Shown: positions 15,318-23,787 of the stretch, piece by piece
Position numbering within the stretch: position 1 is the first letter of the stretch
Layout: each line of letters starts with the position of its first letter
NCBI RefSeq assembly: GCF_016862175.1
Contig: NZ_BOML01000032.1
Coordinates: 1-64,000, forward strand
Direction: 5' to 3'
DNA from: Paractinoplanes durhamensis
GTDB taxonomy: Bacteria > Actinomycetota > Actinomycetes > Mycobacteriales > Micromonosporaceae
DNA length: 64,000 nucleotides
Notes under the pieces: model-generated
What the model was told of the DNA's origin: nothing
The model's database searches: none
The model's input: only the letters and a program-made list of their open reading frames with translations
Position numbers and translations under genes: made by a program

Positions 15318-16744
15318 CCGAGCCGACGCCAGGCCTGGATCAGTTCGGCCGGTCCGTAGGAAGCGTCCAGGCCGACGGTCTCGACGCCGCTGCGGCTGAT
15401 CGCGAGCAGCGGGATCGGATCGTCGGTGATGGTCGCGCGATGCCGTTGCAGCGCGAGCAGGTCATGACCGTCGAACGCCGAGTTCTCCAGCCATTTGATC
15501 GAGCCCAGGAACAGCAGTTGCCGGGCGATCGGTTCACGGTCGGCACCCACGACGTCGATCTCGATGCTGTTGGAGCGCGTCCAGTAGGCGCCGATCGCCG
15601 GTGCCGCCGGCAGGGCGTCATCCGGTAGGAGCCGGGCGAGCGATTCCCGGAGAAGCGGCTCGATGGCGCGACCTCGCCAGCTGGTCCAGCCGGCCTCGAT
15701 CCGGCGCAGGGTGAGGTCGCCGCGCAGGCGTTCGATCTCGGCCAGGTACGGGGCCACGAAGGTCAGCCAGAAGCGCAGGTACGGATCGGTGACTCGATAC
15801 CGTCGTTCCCTCGAGGCGCTGGTGGAGATCGGCAGGTCGGCGGCGACCATGCGCTTGTTGACGAGCACGTCGACGGCCCGCGTCAGGGTTGTGTGGGAGA
15901 TACCGCCGGCGGCTCGGGCGACGTTGGTGAATGTCCGCTCTCCGCTACCGATCGCCGACAACACCGCGCGGGCCATCGCGGAATCCGGGAACTCCGAGGC
16001 GAGTGATCGCTCGGCGGAGACCAGGAGCGGCGCGACGGGATTTGCCAGCTCGGCGGAGAGGAACTGCCAGAGATCGGCGCCTCGTGGCCAGTCAGCGCAG
16101 ATCAGTGGAAGGCCACCGGTCACCAAGGCCGCGTCGAAGGCCTCGGCCGGAGCGAGCTGGAGCATCTCGCCCACCTCGGCCGGGTTGAGCGGCCCGAGAA
16201 CCATCTCCTTGCCGCGCTGATGGAACGGCCGGCCGTAGGAGCTGAGCGCTTCCATCATCGACAGGTCGGAACCGATCAGGATGAACAGGACCGGCTTGCG
16301 GCTCAGTTCGCGATCCCACGCGCGCTGAAGGATTCCCTCGAAGGCGTCCACCCGATCGACCAGATACGGCACCTCGTCGACCACGACGACGCTCGGTCGG
16401 TCATCGGGCAGGATCCCGGCGAGCTGGCGAAGCGCGGCGCTCCAATTCCCCGGGGTCGCGTCGTCGAACACCGTCCGATCCGGCAGCGTCGAGGAGTTGA
16501 CGGCCTCGATCAACGACTCGAGCTCCACCTCGGTGGAGGCGCCGGCCGCGGTGAAGAACATCGCTGGAACGGCTGCCCGGTCGACGAATGCCTCGACGAG
16601 ACTGGACTTGCCGATGCGGCGACGTCCCCGGATGAGCAGGCACTTTCCCGGGCGAGGGTCGTCGCCGCCGATGGCAGCGCGTACTTCGCTGAGGAGCGCA
16701 TCGAGCCCGGCGAGCTGGTGCTCTCTGCCGATGAACGCGACCAT
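15314..16744 (-). CDS. archaeal-type ATPase with DUF234 C-terminal domain
   Basis: 476 residues: FIGREHQLAGLDALL entry, Walker A GRRRIGKSSL (about 43-52), Walker B VVVVDEVPYL, a winged-helix region (about 255-320) and a DUF234 region with YRVTDPYLRFWLTFVAPYL and a nuclease-like SIEIDVVGAD. ATG at 16744 has a GGGAG ribosome site; the TTG 24 bp upstream lies next to the operator array. Such ATPases are often transferred between lineages and are of unknown function. The upstream array at 16768-16805 suggests autoregulation. Confidence 0.82.
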   Translation of the reverse strand: MVAFIGREHQLAGLDALLSEVRAAIGGDDPRPGKCLLIRGRRRIGKSSLVEAFVDRAAVPAMFFTAAGASTEVELESLIEAVNSSTLPDRTVFDDATPGNWSAALRQLAGILPDDRPSVVVVDEVPYLVDRVDAFEGILQRAWDRELSRKPVLFILIGSDLSMMEALSSYGRPFHQRGKEMVLGPLNPAEVGEMLQLAPAEAFDAALVTGGLPLICADWPRGADLWQFLSAELANPVAPLLVSAERSLASEFPDSAMARAVLSAIGSGERTFTNVARAAGGISHTTLTRAVDVLVNKRMVAADLPISTSASRERRYRVTDPYLRFWLTFVAPYLAEIERLRGDLTLRRIEAGWTSWRGRAIEPLLRESLARLLPDDALPAAPAIGAYWTRSNSIEIDVVGADREPIARQLLFLGSIKWLENSAFDGHDLLALQRHRATITDDPIPLLAISRSGVETVGLDASYGPAELIQAWRRLG

Positions 16745-16767
16745 TGGCTCCCTGACCTGGTGCGACA

Positions 16768-16805
16768 ATAGTATCGCTAGCGATAGTATCTCAAGCGATA
16801 CTATC
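16768..16805. promoter_or_regulatory. three-site operator array before the ATPase gene
   Basis: Three copies of AGCGATA(C/G)TATC: one on the minus strand (16768-16778) and two on the plus strand (16779-16790, 16794-16805). They create a 14-bp palindrome TATCGCTAGCGATA (16772-16785) and a perfect repeat GATAGTATC-N6-GATACTATC (16782-16805). The array sits in the promoter of the ATPase gene. Confidence 0.65.
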
Positions 16806-16828
16806 TGCAGCGTGCAATCAGGCGGCAG

Positions 16829-18382
16829 TTACTGGGCCGCGGCCAGGGTGGCCTGTTCGACTCGGTTTCGGCCGTTGGCCTTGGCGGCGTAGAGGGCCTG
16901 GTCGGCGTGGTCGATCAGGTTTACCGGGTAGCGGTGGCCGTCGCTCGTGGCCACCCCGGCGCTGAAGGTCACCGCGATCGGGACGCCGTCGACCGGCACC
17001 GGGTCCGAGGCCACCGCGTGCCGCAGGTTGTCCACCCAGGCCGCTGCCTCGAGGCCGGACATGCCGTGCAGGATCAGGGCGAACTCCTCGCCGCCGTAGC
17101 GGGCGGCCATGTCGCCGGGCTGCAGGGCGGCGACCAGGCGGCCGGCCAGGTGCACCAGGACGTCGTCGCCGGTGTTGTGCCCGTACCGGTCGTTGATCTG
17201 CTTGAAGAAGTCGATGTCGAGCAGCACGAACGAGAAGGTGGCGCCGCGTTCGAGGGCGCCGCCCAGTTCGGTCATCAGGTGCCGGCGGTTGTAGAGGCCG
17301 GTCAGGTAGTCGCGGGCGGCCTGCTCGGCGAGGCTGGCCCGGAGCGCCTCGATCGTGGCGAGCTGGGCGCGCAGTTGCTCGGTCTGCCGGTTCTGTTCGG
17401 TGATGTCGTGGGCGACCAGGATCGAGCCGCTGTGTGTGCCGCGGCGGTCGCGCAGCGGGCTGACCCGAACGTTGAAGTCCAGGCCGGAGCCGTACGCGTC
17501 GAGGATGGCGTAGTCGCTGACGGTGTTCGCCGGCAGCCGGCCCATCAGTGCGGCCAGGTGCAGCGCGACCTCCTGGTTGTCGACGCCCAGCCGGGCGACC
17601 AGTTCGGTGGCCGCCGGGTTGGCCTCCACCAGCCGATGGGCGGGGTCGAGCACGACGACCGGGTCGTTCATGTTCTGGAACACCTCGCGGTGCACGACCG
17701 GGGCGATCGAGGGCGTGGAGTGCCGGACCACCCAGTACATCGTCGGGGCGCTCAGCGCGAAGCCGCAGGCGGTGAGGTCGATCAGGCGGCCGCCGGCCAG
17801 GATGCCGATGATGTTGATCACCGACGCCGGGAAGATGGCGATCACCGCGACGAGATAACCGCGGTACCGGCTGGTCTGCCGGGTGTAGGTCCGGAAGACG
17901 ACCACCGACGAGTAGACGACGATGACGTAGCAGTAGACGGTGTGCACCCAGAACAGCGGACCGAACAGGGCGGCCAGGGCGCCGTCGATGATCGTCGTCT
18001 TCATGCCGCTGATGAACAGGTGGTGCCACGGGTTGGTGACGATCGCGATGGTGCACAGCACCGGTTCGATCGCCAGCAGCAGGGCGGTGCGCCGGTCGAG
18101 TTTCCAGAACCGGTTGGTCAGGGCGCGCGCGGTCCCGTACCAGCCGCACACCACCAGGAAGACGCCCGGATAGAGGATCAGGTCGGCGACCAGGACCACC
18201 GTGGGGTTGCGACTGAACAGCGGCACCGTGGTGGCCAGCGACCACCAGGCGGCACCGCCGGCGATGGCGGCGATCGCGGTGAAACCGGCGCTGTCGCGTC
18301 GGCGCTGCCAGGCCATCACCGTGAGGATCACGGCGATGACGATGGCTGCGGCGAACAGCGCCGACAGTGCAACCTTGGCCAT
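16829..18382 (-). CDS. membrane PAS-GGDEF diguanylate cyclase
   Basis: 517 residues. Residues 1-230 hold about seven helices of the histidine-kinase-type 7TM sensor module, 240-340 a PAS domain (NMNDPVVVLDPAHRLVEANPAA), a short coiled linker rich in Gln/Arg/Ala, then GGDEF (about 350-510) with DYLTGLYNRRHL, LDIDFFKQINDRYGHNTGD and active-site GGEEF. The inhibitory RxxD site upstream of GGEEF is not present (QPGD there). Predicted to make c-di-GMP at the membrane. ATG start; transcribed alone. Confidence 0.88.
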   Translation of the reverse strand: MAKVALSALFAAAIVIAVILTVMAWQRRRDSAGFTAIAAIAGGAAWWSLATTVPLFSRNPTVVLVADLILYPGVFLVVCGWYGTARALTNRFWKLDRRTALLLAIEPVLCTIAIVTNPWHHLFISGMKTTIIDGALAALFGPLFWVHTVYCYVIVVYSSVVVFRTYTRQTSRYRGYLVAVIAIFPASVINIIGILAGGRLIDLTACGFALSAPTMYWVVRHSTPSIAPVVHREVFQNMNDPVVVLDPAHRLVEANPAATELVARLGVDNQEVALHLAALMGRLPANTVSDYAILDAYGSGLDFNVRVSPLRDRRGTHSGSILVAHDITEQNRQTEQLRAQLATIEALRASLAEQAARDYLTGLYNRRHLMTELGGALERGATFSFVLLDIDFFKQINDRYGHNTGDDVLVHLAGRLVAALQPGDMAARYGGEEFALILHGMSGLEAAAWVDNLRHAVASDPVPVDGVPIAVTFSAGVATSDGHRYPVNLIDHADQALYAAKANGRNRVEQATLAAAQ

Positions 18383-18439
18383 CGCTACCCTCCACGGATC
18401 GGACCCGAACCATCGGCCGCCGAGGGGACGCCTTGAGTG

Positions 18440-19678
18440 TTACGGGGTCGGCAGCGTCTCGCCCCAGCGGGCGAACTGCGCCCGGGCCTGCCGTTCACCG
18501 CGGTCGAGCAGCAGCTTGCGGCCGCCGGGCAGGCGGCCCAGACCCTGGCTGACCAGCAGATTCGCCGACACCCGGGTCAGCCCGTACCAGGGTGGGCGGT
18601 AGGGCAGGCCGAGGTCGCGCATCGCGGTGCGGCCCAGCAGCCAGGTGCTGACCGAGAGGGCCCGCTCCCGCTCGTAGCGCCGGCGCCAGCGCCCGGTCAC
18701 CTCCTCGTCGGTCATCTGGATCAAGGCCTTGGCCAGGGCGAGCGTGTTGGCGTCGGGCGGCGGGTCGTTCGAGAGGAAGTGGTACAGCAGGCGGCGCCCT
18801 TGCCGCTCGGTGCGGGGAAGCCAGGCGTCGTCGACGCCCATCAACCAGCCGACGTACGACCACAGGTGCATCACCGCCGCGGCGTCCCTGCTTGATACGC
18901 GTACGCCGAGCAGGCGCAGATGCATCAGGAAGCTGGTGCTGAACACGCCCAGCGTGCTGGCCTGGTCGTACTGGTTGATCGGCACGCCCCGCCCGGCGAA
19001 GTCCCACGTCGGGTCGGCCTCAAGCTGGGCGTTGACCAGTGCGTGCATGACCCGGACGTGCACCGAGAGGCGGAAGCCCTCGCCGTCGGTGGCCAGCCCG
19101 CCGGGGGCGGTCACCGCCCGCCACCAGACCGATGTCTCCTTGATCCGGCGCAGCGTCTCGCCGCCGGTCAGCCGGCCGGTGCGAACCAGCGGTTCGAGGG
19201 CGGCCGCGGTGCGGTACCCGCCGAGCAGCGAACCGTAGGCGAGGACCAGGCCGGCGTCCATGCCAAAGGCGCGACAGGCCTCGGCGCCGCGGGCGAGGAG
19301 CCGGTCGTCGACCCAGGCGGGCCGGGCGGTGACGACGTCGAAGAAGGCGCGGATCGGCTCCGGCGCGTCGGCGGTCGGCCCGGCGGCGGTCGGCCCGTCG
19401 GCGGTCGGCCCGGCGGCGGTCGGCCCGTCGGCTGTCGGCCCAGCGGCTGTCGGCCCGGCGGCGAGGAACCGGTGCAGGTCGCGGATGGCCAGGCCGGGTG
19501 TGTCGCGGACCGCCTTGACCAGCGCGGCGGCCGGCTCGTCGCGGCGGACCAGCCCGTCCCGGAGGGCGGCGATCTCGTCCTCGGTCGGCTGGGCGCCCGG
19601 GCCCGCGAAGATCCGCAGCGGCCGAGCGGCCTTCTCACTCCACCGCTTGTCGGCGGCGAACCTGGTCGGGGTGGTCAT
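18440..19678 (-). CDS. DUF2236 (MpaB-type oxygenase / latex-clearing-protein-like)
   Basis: 412 residues of the DUF2236 family: AGLVLAYGSLLGGYRTAAAL, RIKETSVWWRAV, RLSVHVRVMHALVN, GVPINQYDQASTLGVFSTSF and MHLWSYVGWLMGVDD. Family members include the haem-dependent rubber oxygenase Lcp and the mycophenolic-acid protein MpaB. Residues about 73-102 are an AGPTADGPTA-type repeat encoded by a 15-bp tandem repeat not expected in the family. Divergent from a TetR gene 57 bp away that probably represses it. Confidence 0.8.
   Translation of the reverse strand: MTTPTRFAADKRWSEKAARPLRIFAGPGAQPTEDEIAALRDGLVRRDEPAAALVKAVRDTPGLAIRDLHRFLAAGPTAAGPTADGPTAAGPTADGPTAAGPTADAPEPIRAFFDVVTARPAWVDDRLLARGAEACRAFGMDAGLVLAYGSLLGGYRTAAALEPLVRTGRLTGGETLRRIKETSVWWRAVTAPGGLATDGEGFRLSVHVRVMHALVNAQLEADPTWDFAGRGVPINQYDQASTLGVFSTSFLMHLRLLGVRVSSRDAAAVMHLWSYVGWLMGVDDAWLPRTERQGRRLLYHFLSNDPPPDANTLALAKALIQMTDEEVTGRWRRRYERERALSVSTWLLGRTAMRDLGLPYRPPWYGLTRVSANLLVSQGLGRLPGGRKLLLDRGERQARAQFARWGETLPTP
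19371..19460. repeat. 15-bp tandem repeat, six units, inside the DUF2236 gene
   Basis: Six in-frame units of GCGGTCGGCCCG(G/T)CG or close variants (19371-19385 to 19446-19460). Each encodes five residues of the AGPTA/DGPTA linker. Length variation between strains is likely and would keep frame. Confidence 0.9.
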
Positions 19679-19735
19679 GCTTCGACACTAAAGTGAGCGG
19701 ATGCTCGGCTTCTACTCGTGTTCGGGAGCGACGAG

Positions 19736-20365
19736 ATGACGGCACATAACACCAGGAAGGCGCCGCGGCAGCGCCGCTCCCGGGAGATGATCGACCGCAT
19801 CCTCGCCGCCGCTGCTCAGGTTCTGGAGGAACGCGGGTACGCCGGGCTGAGCACCAACCGGGTCGCCGACCGGGCCGAGGTCAGCGTCGGCTCGCTGTAC
19901 CGCTACTTCGCCGACAAGAACGAGTTGATCGAGGAGCTGCGGGCGCGGAGTTCGGCCGACGTGCTCGCCGACCTGACCGGGGCGTTGACCGCGGCGGTGG
20001 CGATGCCGGCCCGGGACGGGGTCCGGCACGTGCTGGCGGTGCTGGTCACGGCGCTGAAGCGGCACCGGGCGATCACCGCCGCGATGATCGACGAGGCACC
20101 GCTGGGGGCGCACGGCAACATCCTGCCCGAGGTGGAGCGGCAGCTCACCCAGGTGACCCGGATCTTCGTGGCCGTGCACGCCCCGGCCCTGGACCAGGCC
20201 GAGGCGGAGGCTCGCATCCACCTGGCGATGGGGGTGGCACTCAACGCCTGCCTGCGGATCGCGCTGCAGCCGGCCCCCGGCATCACCGAGGACCGGCTGA
20301 TCGACCTGACCGCCGACCTGATGGTGCTGGGCCTGGTGCCGAATCCCATCGGGAGACTTAAATAG
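19736..20365 (+). CDS. TetR-family regulator
   Basis: 209 residues with an N-terminal TetR domain (MIDRILAAAAQVLEERGYAGLSTNRVADRAEVSVGSLYRYFADK region) and a helical effector domain. ATG at 19736 follows GGGAG; GTG at 19718 is the alternative. Divergent from the DUF2236 gene, so its likely target, and only 4 bp ahead of a methyltransferase gene with which it may be cotranscribed. Confidence 0.87.
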   Translation: MTAHNTRKAPRQRRSREMIDRILAAAAQVLEERGYAGLSTNRVADRAEVSVGSLYRYFADKNELIEELRARSSADVLADLTGALTAAVAMPARDGVRHVLAVLVTALKRHRAITAAMIDEAPLGAHGNILPEVERQLTQVTRIFVAVHAPALDQAEAEARIHLAMGVALNACLRIALQPAPGITEDRLIDLTADLMVLGLVPNPIGRLK

Positions 20366-20369
20366 CTGG

Positions 20370-21185
20370 ATGACCGAGGCTTACGGGTGGGTGCCGGAAG
20401 GTGTGGACATCACCGTTCCGGATGCGTCGCGGGTGTACGACTACGCACTCGGCGGCGTGCACAACTTCGCGGTCGACCGGGAGTTCTGGCACCGGGCCGA
20501 GTCGGCTTTCCCCACGGCGGGCCTGGTCGCGCGGGCCAACCGGGCCTTTCTCGGGCGGGCGGTCCGCTGGCTCGCCGAGGCCGGGGTGCGGCAGTTCCTG
20601 GACATCGGGTCGGGCATTCCGACCCTCGGCAACGTGCACGAGGTGGCCCAGGAGGCCAATCCGGCGGCCCGGGTGATGTATGTCGACATCGACCCGATCG
20701 CCGTGCAGCAGAGCCGCAGCCTGCTGTCCGGCAATCCCTACGCGCGGGTGATCGAGGGGGACCTGCGCGATCCGGAGCGCATTCTCTACCACCCCGACGT
20801 GCTGCAACTGCTGGATTTCGCCGAGCCGGTCGCGGTGCTGACCGTCGCCGTCCTGCATTTCGTGCCCGACTCCGCCGACCCGGCCGGGATCATGAAGCGA
20901 CTCGCGGACACCATGGTCTCGGGCAGCTACCTGGTGGTTTCGCATCTCGGGCCGGATGTCACACCCGAGGGGCGAGAGCTTCAGGAGCGGGCCCGGCAGC
21001 TTTACGAACGTACGCCGACCCCGGTGGTGATCCGCAGCCCGGACGAGGTCGCCGGCCTGATCGGGGCGGAGTTCGAGATCGTGGCGCCGGGCGTCGTGAG
21101 CGCCACCGACTGGCACCCGGACCCGGACGAGGCTGACGACCCGCCGCAGCCGACCGCGCTGGTGGCGGTGGCCCGGAAGCGCTGA
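20370..21185 (+). CDS. SAM-dependent methyltransferase, Methyltransf_19 (DUF574) family
   Basis: 271 residues, paralogue of the protein at 14514-15317: DASRVYDYALGGVHNFAVDREF, FLDIGSGIPTLGNVHEVAQ, VMYVDIDPIAV and VAVLTVAVLHFVPDSADPAG. ATG start 4 bp after the TetR stop, so the two genes form a unit. Target of methylation unknown. Confidence 0.85.
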   Translation: MTEAYGWVPEGVDITVPDASRVYDYALGGVHNFAVDREFWHRAESAFPTAGLVARANRAFLGRAVRWLAEAGVRQFLDIGSGIPTLGNVHEVAQEANPAARVMYVDIDPIAVQQSRSLLSGNPYARVIEGDLRDPERILYHPDVLQLLDFAEPVAVLTVAVLHFVPDSADPAGIMKRLADTMVSGSYLVVSHLGPDVTPEGRELQERARQLYERTPTPVVIRSPDEVAGLIGAEFEIVAPGVVSATDWHPDPDEADDPPQPTALVAVARKR

Positions 21186-21390
21186 GCGCTATGCCGTTTC
21201 TCCCACCAATCGCGTAAATCGGTGCAACTGCGTCACCCTCGGTGGGGGTGTGAACGTTCAACCCGACCAAGCGTAGCGATCTTGACCTTTAGCGCAGTAC
21301 GGCCATCACGGCAGGAATGGCCCTTGCGTCGATCAATGGTCATAATTCGGCGGCCGTTCATGGTGACGCGCACTGGGGAGGCGGCAGCAC

Positions 21391-23043
21391 ATGGGGCAAT
21401 CGCCGGACCTGGCCGCCCTCGTCGGCGAGTGGCTGCGCGGGATCACCCGCTCCGGCTTCGTCCCCGGCGTGCGGGCCCGCGCTCGTGCCGCCCTGCAGGA
21501 GCTGCTCGAGGAGATCGTGGCGGCGCTGCGGGCCGAGCCGTTCGACCCGGCGGCCGGCCGCCGCATCGGCGCCGAGCTCGTCGACCTGCGAATGTCCTCC
21601 CCGCCGGTGATCGGGATGACGGTGCGCCTGCTCGCCGAACGGCTGCCTTCCTTCGTGGACGGTGACCCGGCCCGCGTACCGGCCCTGCTGGAGACCCTGG
21701 TGATCGGCTTCGTCACCGCCCAGCGCGACGCGGCGGTCAGCGCGGCCGAGCAGATGAACCGCTCCGAGAAGATCCACTGGCGGCGGGTGCAGACCGACCT
21801 GCAACAGCGGCTGCAGGACGCGTTGCTGCACGACCCGGCCACCGGCCTGCCGAACGAGCAGCACCTGCGCCGGCACCTGGCGACCCGGACCGGCCGGGTC
21901 GGCCTCTGCCTGCTCGGCATCGACCGGTACGCGGAGCTGGCCGACGCGCTCGGCGCCGACAACGTCACCAAGCTGCTGACCGCCGTCGCGCACCGCCTGG
22001 CCGGCGACCATTTCCTGGCCCGGGTCGGTGGCGACCAGTTCGCCCTGATCGCCGACGTCACCGGCGCCGACGACATGATCAAGCTGGCCGACCAGTGCCG
22101 CCGTGCCCTGCAGGCGCCGTTGCCGCTCGACGGCCACGCGCTGCGCATCGACGTCACGGCCGGCATCGTCGACGCCCGCGCCGTCGACGACCACTGGCTG
22201 CGCGACGCCCGGCTCGCTCTGGCGTGGGCCCGGCACGACCGCCGCGACCACGCCGTCTTCGAAACCGGCCGGGCCGACACCGACCGCCGGCGCCACCGCC
22301 TGGCCGCCGACATGCCGGCCGCCCTGGATGCCGGCGAGTTCCTCGCCTACTACCAGCCGCTCTACCGCCTCACCGACCGCGCGATCATCGGCGTCGAGGC
22401 GCTGGCCCGCTGGCAGCGCCCCGGCGACCGCCCGGTGCTCGGACCACCCGACTTCATCACCCTCGCCGAGCACACCGGCCTGATCCGCCCGCTCGGCCGG
22501 TTTCTGCTCGACCAGGCCTGCCGGCAGGGCGCGCAGTGGCGGCAGGCCGGCCACGACCTGCTGATCAGCGTCAACCTCTCGCCGCTGCAACTCGGCGAAC
22601 CGACCCTCGCCGCCGACGTGGCGGACATCCTGCATCGCACCGGCCTGCCGGCCGGCAACCTGCAACTCGAGATCACCGGGAGCGTCGCGCTCAACGGCGG
22701 GAACGAAACCCTGCAAAAACTCACCGACCTGGGCGTACGCCTGGCCGTCGACGACTTCGGCACCGGATGGTCGAACCTGGCCACGCTGTCCCGGCTGCCG
22801 GTCGCCACCGTGAAGCTGGCCGCCGAGTTCATCGCCGACGCGGCCTCGACCGAGGTCCTGCGGCACACCATCGGCCTGTGCCATGCACTCGGCGTGACGG
22901 TCACCGGGGAGGGCATCGAAACCGGCGATCAGGAGCGGTTACTGCGCGCGTTGGACTGCGACCACGGCCAGGGATTCCACTTCGGTCGGCCGGCATCAGC
23001 CGACGTCATCACGGAGCGTCTCCGGGTGGACCGGGATTGGTAA
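21391..23043 (+). CDS. GGDEF-EAL protein, probable c-di-GMP phosphodiesterase
   Basis: 550 residues: an N-terminal helical region (1-140), a GGDEF domain with GGDQF (213-217) where Glu is lost, so cyclase activity is doubtful, and an EAL domain with EAL at 336-338, SVNLS, LEITGS, DDFGTGWSNL, VKL and GEGIET, keeping the metal ligands. No membrane segments, so cytoplasmic. ATG follows GGGGAGG. A TTA codon at 22939-22941 could put it under bldA control. Antagonist of the cyclase at 16829-18382 in principle. Confidence 0.87.
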   Translation: MGQSPDLAALVGEWLRGITRSGFVPGVRARARAALQELLEEIVAALRAEPFDPAAGRRIGAELVDLRMSSPPVIGMTVRLLAERLPSFVDGDPARVPALLETLVIGFVTAQRDAAVSAAEQMNRSEKIHWRRVQTDLQQRLQDALLHDPATGLPNEQHLRRHLATRTGRVGLCLLGIDRYAELADALGADNVTKLLTAVAHRLAGDHFLARVGGDQFALIADVTGADDMIKLADQCRRALQAPLPLDGHALRIDVTAGIVDARAVDDHWLRDARLALAWARHDRRDHAVFETGRADTDRRRHRLAADMPAALDAGEFLAYYQPLYRLTDRAIIGVEALARWQRPGDRPVLGPPDFITLAEHTGLIRPLGRFLLDQACRQGAQWRQAGHDLLISVNLSPLQLGEPTLAADVADILHRTGLPAGNLQLEITGSVALNGGNETLQKLTDLGVRLAVDDFGTGWSNLATLSRLPVATVKLAAEFIADAASTEVLRHTIGLCHALGVTVTGEGIETGDQERLLRALDCDHGQGFHFGRPASADVITERLRVDRDW

Positions 23044-23069
23044 TGTCGGGCCATCCACGGTGATCGATC

Positions 23070-23480
23070 ATGAATGGGGCGTGGATGGTGACGGACCCCG
23101 GTGGGCTCCTCGACCCGGATGCCGCGGCGGGCTATCTGCGGGATTGGAAAAGCCGCATCGATCGGATGGCGGCCGACACGCAGGCCATGAGTGATCGGCT
23201 CGGCGCTCTGCGGGTCACCGCCACCGACGACAACGACCTGGTCGACGTCGTCATCGACTCGACCGGCGCGCTGCTCGACATCCGATTCGGCGATCGCATT
23301 CACCGCGTCGCCCCGGACGCCGTTTCCCGAGCCGTGCTGAGTGCCCTGCGAAAGGCCCGCCTGGCCGCGGCGGTGCAGGCCCGGAAGATCGTCGAGGAAA
23401 CGGTCGGCGAGGAATCGGTGGCCGGCCGGGCGATCGCCGACCGGATGGCGCAGCAGTTGGCCGGGGGCGACCGTGACTGA
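23070..23480 (+). CDS. YbaB/EbfC-like small protein at a type VII secretion-type locus
   Basis: 136 residues. The central strand pattern (LRVTATDDNDLVDVVIDSTGALLDIRFGD) and following helices resemble the YbaB/EbfC fold that often opens ESX-substrate gene sets in actinomycetes. Start ATG 23070, with ATG 23085 also possible. Overlaps the next gene by 8 bp. Probably an accessory or chaperone-like protein for the secreted partners; DNA binding is not shown. Confidence 0.65.
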   Translation: MNGAWMVTDPGGLLDPDAAAGYLRDWKSRIDRMAADTQAMSDRLGALRVTATDDNDLVDVVIDSTGALLDIRFGDRIHRVAPDAVSRAVLSALRKARLAAAVQARKIVEETVGEESVAGRAIADRMAQQLAGGDRD

Positions 23481-23787
23481 CGGATTCACCGTCGACTCGC
23501 ACCAGATCCGGGCGCACGCCGCGAAGGTCGACGAGGTGCAACGCCGTTTCGCCGCGGTGCGCGGCGCGAGCATGGCCATCGGTCAGGACGACGCGGCCTA
23601 CGGCCGGCTCTGCGGCTGGATCTCGGCGATCCTCGAACGCCGGCACATGCGACAGGACGAATTACTGGCGTACGTGTCGGAAAACTTGCGCCTCGCCTCG
23701 GAAGCCCTGATCCGCACCGGCCAGGATTACGACCGGGCCGACGACGAAACCGCCGATCGCGTCCGCCGCGCCGGAGGCACCCGATGA
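23473..23787 (+). CDS. EspC/ESX-1-secretion-associated-like small helical protein
   Basis: 104 residues, all helical, opening TVDSHQIRAHAAKVDEVQRRFAAV, the pattern of the DUF2580/EspC family of WXG100-sized secreted proteins. GTG 23473 lies inside the end of the previous gene; its stop overlaps the next ATG (ATGA). Contains a TTA codon at 23662-23664. Expected to be cosecreted or to pair with the WXG-like protein encoded next. Confidence 0.65.
   Translation: MTDGFTVDSHQIRAHAAKVDEVQRRFAAVRGASMAIGQDDAAYGRLCGWISAILERRHMRQDELLAYVSENLRLASEALIRTGQDYDRADDETADRVRRAGGTR

Noticed and set aside
19371..19460. Regularly spaced short repeats that might suggest a CRISPR
   Set aside because: Units are directly adjacent without spacers, are 15 bp long and lie in frame in a coding region.
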